IMG/VR virus record: IMGVR_UViG_3300047550_003482
Span: 26,420 to 90,419 of that record
From: a virus
Strand: one strand, 5' to 3'
DNA: 64,000 bases
Part shown: positions 1 to 7,449 of the stretch, piece after piece
How the letters are laid out: every line of letters begins with the position of its first letter
How positions within the stretch are numbered: position 1 is the stretch's first letter
Notes under the pieces: model-generated
The model's database searches: none
What the model was told of the DNA's origin: nothing
Seen by the model: only the letters and a program-made list of their open reading frames with translations
Made by a program: the position numbers and the translations under genes

Positions 1-132
1 CTCGTTTTGTCGCATTTTACCTGAGATATAACCTAAAATGCTATTTCCAGTAGGTAGTTTTACCCTAAATGTAGCATTAGGTAGGACCTCTGTTACCTGT
101 CCTTCAATTCTAATAAAATCTTGTTTCCCCAT
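1..132 (-). CDS. infA: Translation initiation factor IF-1, 3' end beyond window
   Basis: The visible 44 residues start [13 protein letters not shown] and run through [15 protein letters not shown] to ISGKMRQNE. This matches the N-terminal part of the single OB fold of bacterial IF-1, where E. coli has EMQGTVLETLPNTMFRVEL and HISGKMRKN. IF-1 binds the 30S A site and helps IF-2 and IF-3 choose the initiator tRNA. The C-terminal strands lie past base 1. The start ATG (130-132) directly abuts the stop of the upstream gene. A phage copy suggests tuning of host initiation; bS21 and an L12-like protein are also encoded in this window. Identification is from motif recognition, not a search. Confidence 0.88.
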   Translation of the reverse strand, partial: MGKQDFIRIEGQVTEVLPNATFRVKLPTGNSILGYISGKMRQNE

Positions 133-513
133 TTACCTTCTCATTGTTGCGGCATCAATAGCCTGTTGTTGATTGAACACTGGTTGCAAACAACTTTTGT
201 GAACAATAGTAACACCCAATACATTAGACCCAGTGTATTGGGGTGTTTGCTTGGTGCTCACTGGTCCAGTGATCCAACTGTTAAGCCTATTGACTTTAAC
301 ATTTTCACGACCAACTGGTACATTAAATTCTTCGTTTTTCACAGGTTGGATCTTTTTCTGTTTTGTTACAGTAGACATGGACTTCCACTTTTGCTGGTTC
401 TTTTCCCAAGAATCAGCTAGCTCCCTAGCTTTTTTTGCTTCGTCAGCATTGCGAAATTTTTGCTTAGTTTTTTTCTTACCAATGGTAGAAAAACAAGGAT
501 GCATCATTGACAT
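133..513 (-). CDS. Conserved phage protein of unknown function
   Basis: 126 residues. The N-terminal third is lysine-rich and probably helical (KKARELADSWEKNQQKWKS). The C-terminal half carries WITGPVSTKQTPQYTG, VLGVTIVHKS and a terminal IDAATMRR. I recall this C-terminal pattern from environmental T4-like phages, always without a function. It is co-directional with and immediately upstream of the IF-1 gene, so the two are probably co-transcribed. No catalytic motif is seen. Confidence 0.75.
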   Translation of the reverse strand: MSMMHPCFSTIGKKKTKQKFRNADEAKKARELADSWEKNQQKWKSMSTVTKQKKIQPVKNEEFNVPVGRENVKVNRLNSWITGPVSTKQTPQYTGSNVLGVTIVHKSCLQPVFNQQQAIDAATMRR

Positions 514-573
514 GTTTGAACAGTGTTTGACTGACAGAATTGTATTCTAATATATTCCATAATTTTTGTCAAA

Positions 574-888
574 TTATTTTTCCAGTATTGCAATGACTTT
601 TTCAGTCGCAACTAATTCTTGTTCTAGCTTTTGATATTGTTCGCCTAACTGTTTTAGATTACTCCATCGAGTTTCTAACTCATAATTTCTATGAATAATA
701 TTCAAACGCTCTTCTATTTTTTGTAGGCGTCCTTCTAAATCTCTACCATTTAACGTTATCTTATCAGCAGCCAATCCAGCAGTAGATGTGTTTGATGAGG
801 TGATTGTTTGATTAGTCCAATCAGTCCAATCAATAGTTGTTCCTATGTTTGAAAGTATTTTGTAGTTGTCGTTCATCAAAAAGCTCAT
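574..888 (-). CDS. Coiled-coil hypothetical protein
   Basis: 104 residues. The N-terminal half is Ser/Thr-rich and polar. From about residue 50 on it is heptad-like (LEGRLQKIEERLNII, LGEQYQKLEQEL), predicting a coiled coil. The ATG at 886-888 overlaps the stop of the upstream AbrB-like gene (ATGA), supporting the first Met. A second Met at residue 5 is possible. Function unknown. Confidence 0.7.
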   Translation of the reverse strand: MSFLMNDNYKILSNIGTTIDWTDWTNQTITSSNTSTAGLAADKITLNGRDLEGRLQKIEERLNIIHRNYELETRWSNLKQLGEQYQKLEQELVATEKVIAILEK

Positions 889-1064
889 AACTTACGCAAA
901 TAAATTGTTCCTGTGTTATCTAAATCAAAATCTATGTTATCACCTTCTTTCCAACCCAATGCATCTAATAATGGCTGTGGAATAGGTAATAACAAGTCAC
1001 CTGTTTCAGGATCTTCTTGTGTGATTACTTCATATGTAGTATTGAGTTTTACATTATCTTTCAT
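885..1064 (-). CDS. AbrB/MazE-type swapped-hairpin DNA-binding protein
   Basis: 59 residues. Its core, LLLPIPQPLLDALGWKEGD followed by IDFDLDNTGTIYLRKL, has the pattern of SpoVT-AbrB/MazE domains (L-P-x-P-x-x-L-x-x-L-G-W-x-x-G-D). These bind DNA as dimers, either as antitoxins or as transition-state regulators. No toxin partner is visible next to it. It starts right after the stop of the GIY-YIG gene and overlaps the following gene by ATGA. Similar stand-alone proteins occur in T4-like phages, so a small regulatory or DNA-binding role is likelier than a toxin pair. Confidence 0.72.
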   Translation of the reverse strand: MKDNVKLNTTYEVITQEDPETGDLLLPIPQPLLDALGWKEGDNIDFDLDNTGTIYLRKL

Positions 1065-1736
1065 TTATACCTCATTGATTACCTTAGTTTTTTGTTTATG
1101 TTTTTCTATAGGCAACCAACCTTGATTCAATAGTATTTGATACTCATCTGATTCAATTCTTACTCTTTTACAGTCGCCTTTTTTATATTCTTTTTGATTT
1201 TTATTTGTAGCGATGGCTCCGGGTTTCCATAGTTCACTCATTCCTTTTATAGCTTTGCCTCCAGCTTTTGCAGCTTCTCCTGTATAAAAGGGATGAAATC
1301 CTGTTGATTTTTGTTTTTTAGCACTAGCTCTTCCTCCTGCAGCATGCCATGCTTTTAATTGTTCAGGCGTTTTAGATTTAAATACTGCCACTCCTCCAAT
1401 TTTTCCCGCATCTGATTGATGTTTGCGAAATTTATTTACATCATATTTTTTCAGTCCATCTAAATAACTCTTGCCACCGTAAGCCATATTATATGACAAA
1501 GGATCATTAACAATTTGGTCATTTACTATTTGTTTTTCTAACTCCCATAGCTCTTCTCTTGAAGACGCTTCAGCTAAAATTTCTTTAGTAAAAGATTCAA
1601 TACCATATTTTTTGATTGCATTTAAAATGGCTTTTCCGCTACCCATGTATGAATCATTGATATTTTTAGTAGCATGCCTGCCTATATAGTACCTTCCGTT
1701 TACTTTATTGACAATTTTATATATGATGTATCTCAT
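1065..1736 (-). CDS. GIY-YIG homing endonuclease
   Basis: 223 residues. The N-terminal GIY-YIG nuclease domain is clear: IIYKIVNKVNGRYYIGRH (residues 4-21), then GSGKAILNAIKKYG and FTKEILAEASSREELWELEKQIV with the catalytic Glu. The remainder is basic, with small NUMOD3-like stretches (DAGKIGG, AAKAGGKAIKGMSELWKPG) that usually bind DNA. A short direct duplication (QIVND QIVND) lies near residue 70. Such genes are free-standing mobile elements that spread by cutting alleles lacking them. It sits between the DUF5872-like gene and the AbrB-like gene without disrupting either. Confidence 0.9.
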   Translation of the reverse strand: MRYIIYKIVNKVNGRYYIGRHATKNINDSYMGSGKAILNAIKKYGIESFTKEILAEASSREELWELEKQIVNDQIVNDPLSYNMAYGGKSYLDGLKKYDVNKFRKHQSDAGKIGGVAVFKSKTPEQLKAWHAAGGRASAKKQKSTGFHPFYTGEAAKAGGKAIKGMSELWKPGAIATNKNQKEYKKGDCKRVRIESDEYQILLNQGWLPIEKHKQKTKVINEV

Positions 1737-1739
1737 ATC

Positions 1740-2279
1740 TCACCACATTCTGCAGGACCAGTATCTTGCCTTCCAACGTGGACCTGGATTAGCACAATTA
1801 TGTCTCGCACGGAAACTCTTACGTCTTTTTGGATTGCTTTTCTTGATACGCATATTCTTATCACCAAAATTTACTTTGACAACATTTCCCTTTGGACCAC
1901 GGACGTAAACCTTCGATTTTTTTACATCGCCCGCCATTGGTTTACCAAGCTGTACTTTTCTACCTTGGTATTCTGCTTCATCTAAATCATAAGATTCACC
2001 TTGGACTTTAGACCCTGCAGAACTAGCATCTGAACTCATACCTAATATCATTTTTTCATCAATTGCTTTTGATTCAACAATGATATCATGCACGTTAAGC
2101 AATTCAAGTGTGGTTTGATCAGCTTCTAAAATGATACCATCAGTAGTAAAACCAACCACACCTGTCTCAATAACAAAACTTTCAGATAATTCTATGTCAA
2201 AACTATCATTCAAATCAATGTATTGGTTGTCTTCATTGATTTCTTCTAATTTTGCAATAATCTCTTGAATGCTATTCAT
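1740..2279 (-). CDS. Conserved phage protein with DUF5872-like C terminus
   Basis: 179 residues from MNSIQE, chosen because GGAGAAAAAT precedes that ATG; an upstream ATG at 2294 lacks a site. The N-terminal 80 residues are acidic. The C-terminal part is basic and conserved: GKPMAGDVKKSKVYVRGPKG, VNFGDKNMRIKKSNPKRRK, SFRARHNCANPGP, ARYWSCRMW. I recall this ending in many T4-like environmental phages. The Cys/His/Trp-rich tail could bind zinc or nucleic acid. Role unknown. Confidence 0.8.
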   Translation of the reverse strand: MNSIQEIIAKLEEINEDNQYIDLNDSFDIELSESFVIETGVVGFTTDGIILEADQTTLELLNVHDIIVESKAIDEKMILGMSSDASSAGSKVQGESYDLDEAEYQGRKVQLGKPMAGDVKKSKVYVRGPKGNVVKVNFGDKNMRIKKSNPKRRKSFRARHNCANPGPRWKARYWSCRMW

Positions 2280-2300
2280 ATTTTTCTCCGTCATGTATAG

Positions 2301-2804
2301 TTATTTATTTAACATAAAGATTTTTTGCAATTGTTGAATAGTTTCTTTTGTTTTGCTATCTTTGTGTTTAATAGCTATTCCGCCTATTTTATTCCATGGA
2401 ACAATATTTTTATCTAGGTCATCTACTAATACATTTGTTTTTCCATGACGTTTAGCGTACAAATATTTTTCTGATGTGAAAACAGCAGTATTACTAGCAC
2501 CAGGTGCATAACGATCTAGCCATTGCTTTTTACCTAAAATGCTGTAATCATAAAAAGGTCCACGTAATGGAGCACTGCAAATAGTGAACTCGATATTATT
2601 GTTTTTGCAAAAGTTCAGTATCTCTATTCCACCGGGCAATGGTTCAAGGTTACTAAAAAAATCAAATACATCTTTTCCTGAACTGTTGGCTAACCCAGTA
2701 ACTTTGTCTTCGCGTGTGGTTCCGTTTTTGAGTTGTCGTAGTTTGCCATAGAAGTCACATAATACTCCATCCATGTCAAGATATAAATATGGTTTGTTTT
2801 TCAT
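2301..2804 (-). CDS. HAD-superfamily 5'-nucleotidase
   Basis: 167 residues. HAD motif I is YLDMDGVLCDF with Asp10 as nucleophile and Asp12 as acid/base. Motif II is ICSAPLRGP. A late VLVDDLDKNI gives the motif IV acidic residues. The pattern fits the 5'(3')-deoxyribonucleotidase group (NT5C-like), which removes phosphate from dNMPs. Placement two genes from dCMP deaminase supports a role in nucleotide pool adjustment. It overlaps the upstream gene by 4 bases. Exact substrate cannot be told from sequence. Confidence 0.82.
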   Translation of the reverse strand: MKNKPYLYLDMDGVLCDFYGKLRQLKNGTTREDKVTGLANSSGKDVFDFFSNLEPLPGGIEILNFCKNNNIEFTICSAPLRGPFYDYSILGKKQWLDRYAPGASNTAVFTSEKYLYAKRHGKTNVLVDDLDKNIVPWNKIGGIAIKHKDSKTKETIQQLQKIFMLNK

Positions 2805-3052
2805 TTTGTTACAGGTTTTTTGGGTCGATAGTCTACATTAGGAATAGGCGTATAATCTTTTTCGGTCATTTTAGTAAGTAACTCACCAAATTTCAATATG
2901 ATATAACTTTGTAATTTACTATCAACATCCTCATATAATGACAGAATTAGATGTTGATATAGTTTTATTTTTACCCTTATTTGTGGTTTAATTGATGGAT
3001 CTTCCAGTATCTCAGAAAAATCATTGTCTTCTTTTTTGAAATAAAATAGCAT
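2801..3052 (-). CDS. Hypothetical protein
   Basis: 83 residues, mostly helical by eye, with a Pro/Lys tail (YRPKKPVTK). It overlaps both neighbours by 1-4 bases, so it belongs to the operon running from about 5.6 kb to 2.3 kb. No recognised domain. Confidence 0.65.
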   Translation of the reverse strand: MLFYFKKEDNDFSEILEDPSIKPQIRVKIKLYQHLILSLYEDVDSKLQSYIILKFGELLTKMTEKDYTPIPNVDYRPKKPVTK

Positions 3053-3252
3053 TATTTTGCCTTCAATATAAATTTCACTAAATCGTTTTCTTCTTCAAAC
3101 TTAAACTTATAAAGTCCTGGCATGTATCCTGCATCATCTCTTACTGTATAACCCCACTTGCCCGTGCAATTTTCATTGCACCAATAAATTAAGTCTTTTA
3201 GTTGTCCAAATGGAATATAAACTTCAGTCTGGTAATTTGTATCTATGAACAT
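3052..3252 (-). CDS. Small conserved phage protein
   Basis: 66 residues from ATG at 3252; the alternative TTG is 3 bases upstream. Contains IPFGQLKDLIYWCNENCTG and a C-terminal FEEENDLVKFILKAK. The start lies inside the 3' end of the dCMP deaminase gene (overlap of about 29 bases), which implies coupled translation. Function unknown. Confidence 0.65.
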   Translation of the reverse strand: MFIDTNYQTEVYIPFGQLKDLIYWCNENCTGKWGYTVRDDAGYMPGLYKFKFEEENDLVKFILKAK

Positions 3253-3718
3253 CAACCTCGCCTCGACTTAGAAATTTTAAGCCTTCGTCACTTCTATATT
3301 CTTCTTTGTAGAACAGAGTTTTGATTCCCGATTGATAAATGGCTTTAGCACAATCAATACATGGAGCATGTGTGCAAAACATAGTTGCACCTTCACTTGA
3401 CTCGGTGCTTTTTGTTACCTTCATCAAACTATTCATCTCAGCATGTAATACTTCTGGTTTTGTTTTTAGCCTAGAATATTGTTTATTGTTTTCGTTGTAA
3501 GTCCATGCTGCCTTATCAGCAAAAGTTTCACGTTCATCATATGTATGATGAACATCCTCACAATTATTGTCCCAACCAGCTGGGGTACCATTATACCCTG
3601 TACCTATAATTTGATTATTTTTAACGATAACTGCACCAACTTTTAATCTAGTTGCATAGCTGAGATTTGCTGTGATATCAGCAATTTTCATGTAGTAGTC
3701 TATAAACTTTGGTTTCAT
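3224..3718 (-). CDS. dCMP deaminase
   Basis: 164 residues. Zinc site and catalytic Glu are HAE at 92-94 and PCIDC with Cys120 and Cys123. The N-terminal YATRLKVGAVIVKNNQIIGTGYNG is typical of the family (T4 gene cd). It converts dCMP to dUMP, feeding thymidylate synthesis. The inserted loop around residues 45-65 (NNCEDVHH) is the usual extra zinc or regulatory segment of phage enzymes. It shares the ATGA junction with the preceding gene and operon context with the HAD nucleotidase. Confidence 0.93.
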   Translation of the reverse strand: MKPKFIDYYMKIADITANLSYATRLKVGAVIVKNNQIIGTGYNGTPAGWDNNCEDVHHTYDERETFADKAAWTYNENNKQYSRLKTKPEVLHAEMNSLMKVTKSTESSEGATMFCTHAPCIDCAKAIYQSGIKTLFYKEEYRSDEGLKFLSRGEVDVHRYKLPD

Positions 3719-3963
3719 TGAACGTAATTTTGTAATATGTATTTCTTGATTTTATCAGTACAATTACGTTCATGATATATCAAAAGGTCATTAACCTTAA
3801 AATTATTGCAAAATTCTACACCAAACCTATATCCAGCAAGTTTAGAGAATATGTAACCTTTACAAAACATTTCAAAATTTTCTTTATTGATTTTTGTTTT
3901 ACGTTTTGGTTTTTGTTGTAGTAGATTGCTCTCTACAATGTATGAAATGCCGTTTAGTCCCAT
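3715..3963 (-). CDS. Hypothetical protein
   Basis: 82 residues, basic N-terminal stretch (QQKPKRKTKINKENFE), then an aromatic-rich half. Overlaps upstream and downstream genes by 4-10 bases. No known family recognised. Confidence 0.6.
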   Translation of the reverse strand: MGLNGISYIVESNLLQQKPKRKTKINKENFEMFCKGYIFSKLAGYRFGVEFCNNFKVNDLLIYHERNCTDKIKKYILQNYVQ

Positions 3964-4451
3964 AATGCAAAATAGTATTTAGCAAACAAGTCGATACCCT
4001 CTTGAATTCTTTCTTGATGCAATTTATGACCTTCAGCATCGTACCAATGTGAGGCAGGATTGTTATCTACAAGTTGAGAGTAAACACTTTTTTCTGAAGT
4101 CCAGTCAAATTCTGGCTCACCATGAAAATATAATTTTTCATAGCCATCATCTAGTATTTGACTAAATGACCAAATCATTTTGTCTAAAACCTCATCCCAA
4201 CGTTTTGCCCCTTCATCAAAGGACTGATCGTATGATTCTTTATAGAAATCAAAACTACTTTGAAAGTCGTGGGCTTCTCCTCCTACATTAGCAAAATCAC
4301 CTGGAATACCATGCTTGGTATTTTTAAGTTGAATCAACATTGGCAATATGATATGTGCCAATGTATGATCCATACCCCATGTGTCATACTTATCAATTTG
4401 AACGTCAATCTTCTGACCTTTTTTGTAGAACTTAGAAATTTTAGCTTTCAT
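3954..4451 (-). CDS. Conserved T4-like phage protein of unknown function
   Basis: 165 residues. Carries DTWGMDHTLAHIILPMLIQL near residues 23-42, a Gly/Asp-rich loop, and RWDEVLDKMIWSFSQI. I recall the D-T-W-x-M-D-x-T-L-A pattern from many T4-type phage genomes, annotated only as hypothetical. Acidic and soluble. Probably folds as a helical protein. No catalytic clue. Confidence 0.75.
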   Translation of the reverse strand: MKAKISKFYKKGQKIDVQIDKYDTWGMDHTLAHIILPMLIQLKNTKHGIPGDFANVGGEAHDFQSSFDFYKESYDQSFDEGAKRWDEVLDKMIWSFSQILDDGYEKLYFHGEPEFDWTSEKSVYSQLVDNNPASHWYDAEGHKLHQERIQEGIDLFAKYYFALWD

Positions 4452-4765
4452 TTTACTGTGATTTTTTCCTTGTTGTATAGAATGATTTCCCCGTTGTGCT
4501 TTGTCATCACAAGTTCAATGTTCTTGAATTTGTGTGCATTAGCGATTAATTCGTCTACAGTTTTTCCCTGACAAATGAAATCATGCTTTATGTTGTAAAG
4601 ATATAGGATATCGTCATGTTTTTCTATGTAATAGAGATTTTCTTTTGCAGCAGAGAGATTTTCTTGGTTTTTATTTTCATTTTGTAAAACTTCATTAGCA
4701 TGTTTTATACCAATGTAATATCCCCAAGCCAAACAAATAACTGCGGTACTGATCAATTCAATCAT
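4448..4765 (-). CDS. Single-pass membrane protein, unknown
   Basis: 105 residues. The first about 20 residues (ELISTAVICLAWGYYIGIKH) form a membrane segment, followed by a polar helical linker and a small C-terminal domain with YLYNIKHDFICQGKTVDEL. The topology suggests an inner-membrane anchor with a cytoplasmic domain. It follows the metallophosphoesterase gene with a 1-base gap. Confidence 0.65.
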   Translation of the reverse strand: MIELISTAVICLAWGYYIGIKHANEVLQNENKNQENLSAAKENLYYIEKHDDILYLYNIKHDFICQGKTVDELIANAHKFKNIELVMTKHNGEIILYNKEKITVK

Positions 4766-4766
4766 A

Positions 4767-5612
4767 TTACACCTCTACTAGTTTAGGAAAAAACTCGTTT
4801 GCACGTTGCTCATAGCCATAATAACCACGTGGATTGCAGACAATTCTTGTTTCACCTATCATATAGTCAAAACAATCGTGTGTGTGACCATGGATCCAAA
4901 GTTTAATTTGTGGATGATCCAAGATTAATTCACTTAAGTCACTTGCATAACCTCCATTCATGATTGTATCACCTTTGTACTTATAACCAATACTTAAAGG
5001 CGATGGTGAATGATGACCTACAACAACATAGTTTTTTGCTTGGTCAGTTTCAACTGTTTTTTTGATGAATTCAACCGTTTGTCTGTGTTTTGCAAACGTG
5101 GTTGCAGGACTAAGATAATGGTATCCAGTATCTTCGTTTACCACTTGTCTATAATCATTCATCATATTTTTGATCATAGACATCGTAATAGGATCACCTT
5201 TGTTTAGATCAGTCCACAATGTCCCGCCTATGAATGTAACATCGTTGATTACTTTTGTTTCGTTATCCAAAAAGTATACGTTGTTGAATACTTGGCATTC
5301 TTCACGTAAGACTTCAAGTGTCCTTTTCCATTTTCCATGGTAGAATTCATGATTACCTGCAATGTAGATAACATGTGGGAATTCATTGCTGCAATTAGAC
5401 AGAAATTCTCTATACATTTTAGCAGCAGATTGACGAGTACCAAGTCCTGAATTATGTAGGATATGTGATTCGATTCTTTCTTTTGGATGGCGATAGAGGT
5501 CCTCGGCGATCATGATATCGCCGGCGAGGACCAATACATCAACGTTGTCGTTGTTTTTGAGTTCTAGATTTCCAAATTCTAAATGTATATCACTGGCAAT
5601 ATATAATTTCAT
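4767..5612 (-). CDS. Calcineurin-like metallophosphoesterase
   Basis: 281 residues with all five metal and catalytic blocks: ASDIHLE (Asp8, His10), LAGDIM, GNHEFYHG, VVGHHSPSP and HGHTHD. It should hydrolyse phosphomonoesters or diesters using two metal ions. The substrate cannot be assigned. It stands between the L12-like gene and a membrane protein gene in one operon, and overlaps the L12-like gene by 4 bases. Compare the second intact enzyme at 23.7-24.2 kb and the degenerate one at 27.0-27.7 kb. Confidence 0.9.
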   Translation of the reverse strand: MKLYIASDIHLEFGNLELKNNDNVDVLVLAGDIMIAEDLYRHPKERIESHILHNSGLGTRQSAAKMYREFLSNCSNEFPHVIYIAGNHEFYHGKWKRTLEVLREECQVFNNVYFLDNETKVINDVTFIGGTLWTDLNKGDPITMSMIKNMMNDYRQVVNEDTGYHYLSPATTFAKHRQTVEFIKKTVETDQAKNYVVVGHHSPSPLSIGYKYKGDTIMNGGYASDLSELILDHPQIKLWIHGHTHDCFDYMIGETRIVCNPRGYYGYEQRANEFFPKLVEV

Positions 5613-5995
5613 TTTAATAGGTATCCTGCATCTGTTAGCTTGGTGATAGCTTTATGTCTTTTTAGACCTTTAGGAACAATAGTAAAACTACCTTTATCGT
5701 AGGTTACCTTGTCATCTAGATCCTTAGCTTCCTTCAATCCAAGGCCAGAGATTTCACGTAGAGTTTTAATCCGAAAAATACGGTCTGTTCCGTGACATCC
5801 CTTCACAGTAATTGAACCATTATATTCTCCTGTAAGGAGCCGCATGAGAATAAGCCCCTTGATATCAGGATCTAATACACTGTTGATTTGATCCCACAGG
5901 GATAGTGCTTCTTCGCTGCCGTAGGCCTCTTTAATGGTATTCAAGAATTCGATACCCCTTTCTACGATTTGTTCTTTATGTTCTTCAGGAATCAT
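5609..5995 (-). CDS. Ribosomal protein L7/L12 C-terminal-domain-like protein
   Basis: 128 residues. From about residue 70 it reads RIFRIKTLREISGLGLKEAKDL and later KAITKLTDAGYLLK. This parallels the bL12 C-terminal domain, where E. coli has AVRGATGLGLKEAKDLVE and KKALEEAGAEVEVK; ten residues, GLGLKEAKDL, are identical. The first about 65 residues are not the bL12 dimerisation domain. In bL12 this helical surface recruits IF-2, EF-Tu and EF-G. A phage protein with only the factor-binding half could compete for these factors or redirect them. Function is inference; the similarity is visible. Confidence 0.78.
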   Translation of the reverse strand: MIPEEHKEQIVERGIEFLNTIKEAYGSEEALSLWDQINSVLDPDIKGLILMRLLTGEYNGSITVKGCHGTDRIFRIKTLREISGLGLKEAKDLDDKVTYDKGSFTIVPKGLKRHKAITKLTDAGYLLK

Positions 5996-6375
5996 ACCTT
6001 ACTCTTTTCTGAAACGTGTTTGCATTGACGCCGAAAACCAAATCCACTGCAAGTGCAACTCCAGCCCTTGCTGCTACGGGTCACTGTATATTTATTACCC
6101 TTAGAACCCTGAACGGTCCAAGTCTTTACATCAGTATTTACCGTTTTGAAACCACCGCTGATAATTTCAATGTCAATGACATTGAGCATGTTGATAGTGC
6201 GAACGGGCCAATCTTTGTTGCCTGAGATATTGAATTGGCGATCAGTAAGCCAACGATCAGGATTAAGAACCTTGCCTTCGTATACCGTGAAATCAGGTTG
6301 GGGAGGAATCATACGCGGACCTTGATTGTACCGAGTACGAACACGAACAACACTACCAACTTGAGGAACACGCAT
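5992..6375 (-). CDS. SWIM zinc-finger protein
   Basis: 127 residues. The C-terminal WSCTCSGFGFRRQCKHV gives the CxCx(n)CxH pattern of SWIM zinc fingers. Upstream, VKTWTVQGSKGNKYTVT leads into it. The N-terminal part begins with a basic beta-rich stretch (VGSVVRVRTRYNQGPRM). SWIM domains bind DNA or protein partners. It overlaps the L12-like gene by ATGA. Similar proteins are frequent in environmental phages; the role is unknown. Confidence 0.8.
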   Translation of the reverse strand: MRVPQVGSVVRVRTRYNQGPRMIPPQPDFTVYEGKVLNPDRWLTDRQFNISGNKDWPVRTINMLNVIDIEIISGGFKTVNTDVKTWTVQGSKGNKYTVTRSSKGWSCTCSGFGFRRQCKHVSEKSKV

Positions 6376-6390
6376 TTGATTTTTCCCTAA

Positions 6391-6645
6391 TCAAGCACAG
6401 AAACGGTCATAGCTACGGATAGGACTACGCCCATCAGTATGCTTTTCAACATGTTCAACCCAGATGCCCTTAGCACTGAGTGCAGTGGTCAACGTGGGAA
6501 GATCACAATCTTCCTCAAGATACACGGTAGAACCCTTTTGATAACTGTAGGCGGTGATCTTGTCAGCAATGCCCAGATCGTACAGAACGTGCCGCTTGAC
6601 CGCACCCCAGCCATGGCCAGAATCAGAGTATAACTTGATCTTCAT
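6391..6645 (-). CDS. Small conserved phage protein
   Basis: 84 residues from MKIKLYSDSGHGWGAVKR; AAGGAG sits 6 bases before this ATG, so the longer frame start at 6666 is rejected. Contains SGHGWGAVKRHVLYDLG and YLEEDCDLPTL. It is the first gene after the promoter at 6676-6704. Common in phages, function unknown to me. Confidence 0.72.
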   Translation of the reverse strand: MKIKLYSDSGHGWGAVKRHVLYDLGIADKITAYSYQKGSTVYLEEDCDLPTLTTALSAKGIWVEHVEKHTDGRSPIRSYDRFCA

Positions 6646-6675
6646 TGATTGCTCCTTGCTGCTCACTAGAAATAC

Positions 6676-6704
6676 AGTATAACTGATTTGGGATTATTTG
6701 TCAA
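6676..6704 (-). promoter_or_regulatory. Sigma-70-type early promoter
   Basis: On the minus strand TTGACA (6699-6704), 17-bp spacer, TATACT (6676-6681). The leader continues with GTATTTCTAGTGAGC and AAGGAG before the gene at 6645. One of the near-copies of the repeated promoter-leader cassette. Confidence 0.85.
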
Positions 6705-6712
6705 ATTTCGGG

Positions 6713-6892
6713 TTATTTCGGCACTCGGATTTGAACGCATTGAGTGCGAATGTCGCTGGTGGGTCTGAGTCCTTCAGCCGCTTTTTGCAGGCGTTGGCAG
6801 GATTCCTGGTCTGCCATGGGCGGGCTATAGACAACTTGGTTGCCGTTAGCTCCACCCACCGTAATCAAAACCCAAACAAGAATAGTGTTCAT
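6713..6892 (-). CDS. Small exported or membrane-anchored protein
   Basis: 59 residues. N-terminal hydrophobic MNTILVWVLITVGG looks like a short signal or anchor. The rest is polar with two cysteines (DQESCQRLQ, RTQCVQIRV) that could pair in the periplasm. AAGGAG precedes the ATG. A distant paralogue lies at 40333-40515 with the same layout: hydrophobic start, then EKCERA and a late CVRI. Confidence 0.68.
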   Translation of the reverse strand: MNTILVWVLITVGGANGNQVVYSPPMADQESCQRLQKAAEGLRPTSDIRTQCVQIRVPK

Positions 6893-6922
6893 TGTGAACT
6901 CCTTGCTATCTACTATGAATAC

Positions 6923-6951
6923 AGTATATCAGGATGGCGATTTATTGTCAA
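6923..6951 (-). promoter_or_regulatory. Sigma-70-type early promoter
   Basis: TTGACA (6946-6951), 17-bp spacer, TATACT (6923-6928) on the minus strand, upstream of the small exported-protein gene at 6892. Confidence 0.82.
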
Positions 6952-6959
6952 ATTTGGAT

Positions 6960-7178
6960 TTATTCCAAATATTGAACAAAAAGGCCCTTAGATTCAATCT
7001 TACGATTCAGCCGAATGATTTTGCCCATGACGCTACGCATAACAGCACTGTCAGGCTGATTATGAGCCCTCAGAGTCCTTGCAGCAGCGACCAAACCTTC
7101 CTTACGCTTGAACAACTTGAGTTCTTCCTCATTACGAACGATAGCCCGCTTGCCGTACAGAACAGTTTCAATCGTCAT
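6960..7178 (-). CDS. Hypothetical protein
   Basis: 72 residues, basic, two likely helices (EELKLFKRKEGLVAAART and MRSVMGKIIRLNRKIE). It ends 9 bases upstream of the next -35 element. Has its own promoter at 7208-7236. No family recognised. Confidence 0.62.
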   Translation of the reverse strand: MTIETVLYGKRAIVRNEEELKLFKRKEGLVAAARTLRAHNQPDSAVMRSVMGKIIRLNRKIESKGLFVQYLE

Positions 7179-7207
7179 TTCGTACTCCGTTCAACTACTG
7201 AAGCTAA

Positions 7208-7236
7208 AGTATAACTGATTTGGGGTTATTTGTCAA
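7208..7236 (-). promoter_or_regulatory. Sigma-70-type early promoter
   Basis: TTGACA (7231-7236), 17-bp spacer, TATACT (7208-7213), minus strand. Drives the gene starting at 7178. The upstream gene ends one base before the -35. Confidence 0.82.
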
Positions 7237-7237
7237 A

Positions 7238-7438
7238 TCAGTCCTTACGATATACACTGGGCCTAAACAGGATACCAGTCAGCCACAACAGTCCCCAAGC
7301 CTGAAACCAGGTGATTTCCTTGAGTCCGAAAATCGTAGGCATCAGCCAATCCCACAGCAACATGACGGGCAAACTCATCAATGCTGCAATCAGGAAAAGT
7401 GCAACAAAAACTTCAACCAAAGTATTAAAAGCCTTCAT
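7238..7438 (-). CDS. Small two-helix membrane protein
   Basis: 66 residues. Hydrophobic segment VFVALFLIAALMSLPVMLLW (residues 10-29) and a second around WFQAWGLLWLTGILF (44-58), with a short basic tail. The LKEITWFQAWGLLWL stretch is familiar from phage genomes. Possibly an inner-membrane factor; could be holin-like, but nothing nearby supports lysis. Confidence 0.7.
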   Translation of the reverse strand: MKAFNTLVEVFVALFLIAALMSLPVMLLWDWLMPTIFGLKEITWFQAWGLLWLTGILFRPSVYRKD

Positions 7439-7449
7439 TTTAATCTCCT

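Noticed and set aside
885-1064. Toxin-antitoxin pair based on the AbrB/MazE-like protein
   Set aside because: Neither neighbour looks like a MazF, PemK or VapC toxin; the upstream gene is a homing nuclease and the downstream one a coiled-coil protein.
3224-5612. Restriction or abortive-infection operon
   Set aside because: The small genes between dCMP deaminase and the phosphoesterase have no toxin, nuclease or methylase motifs.
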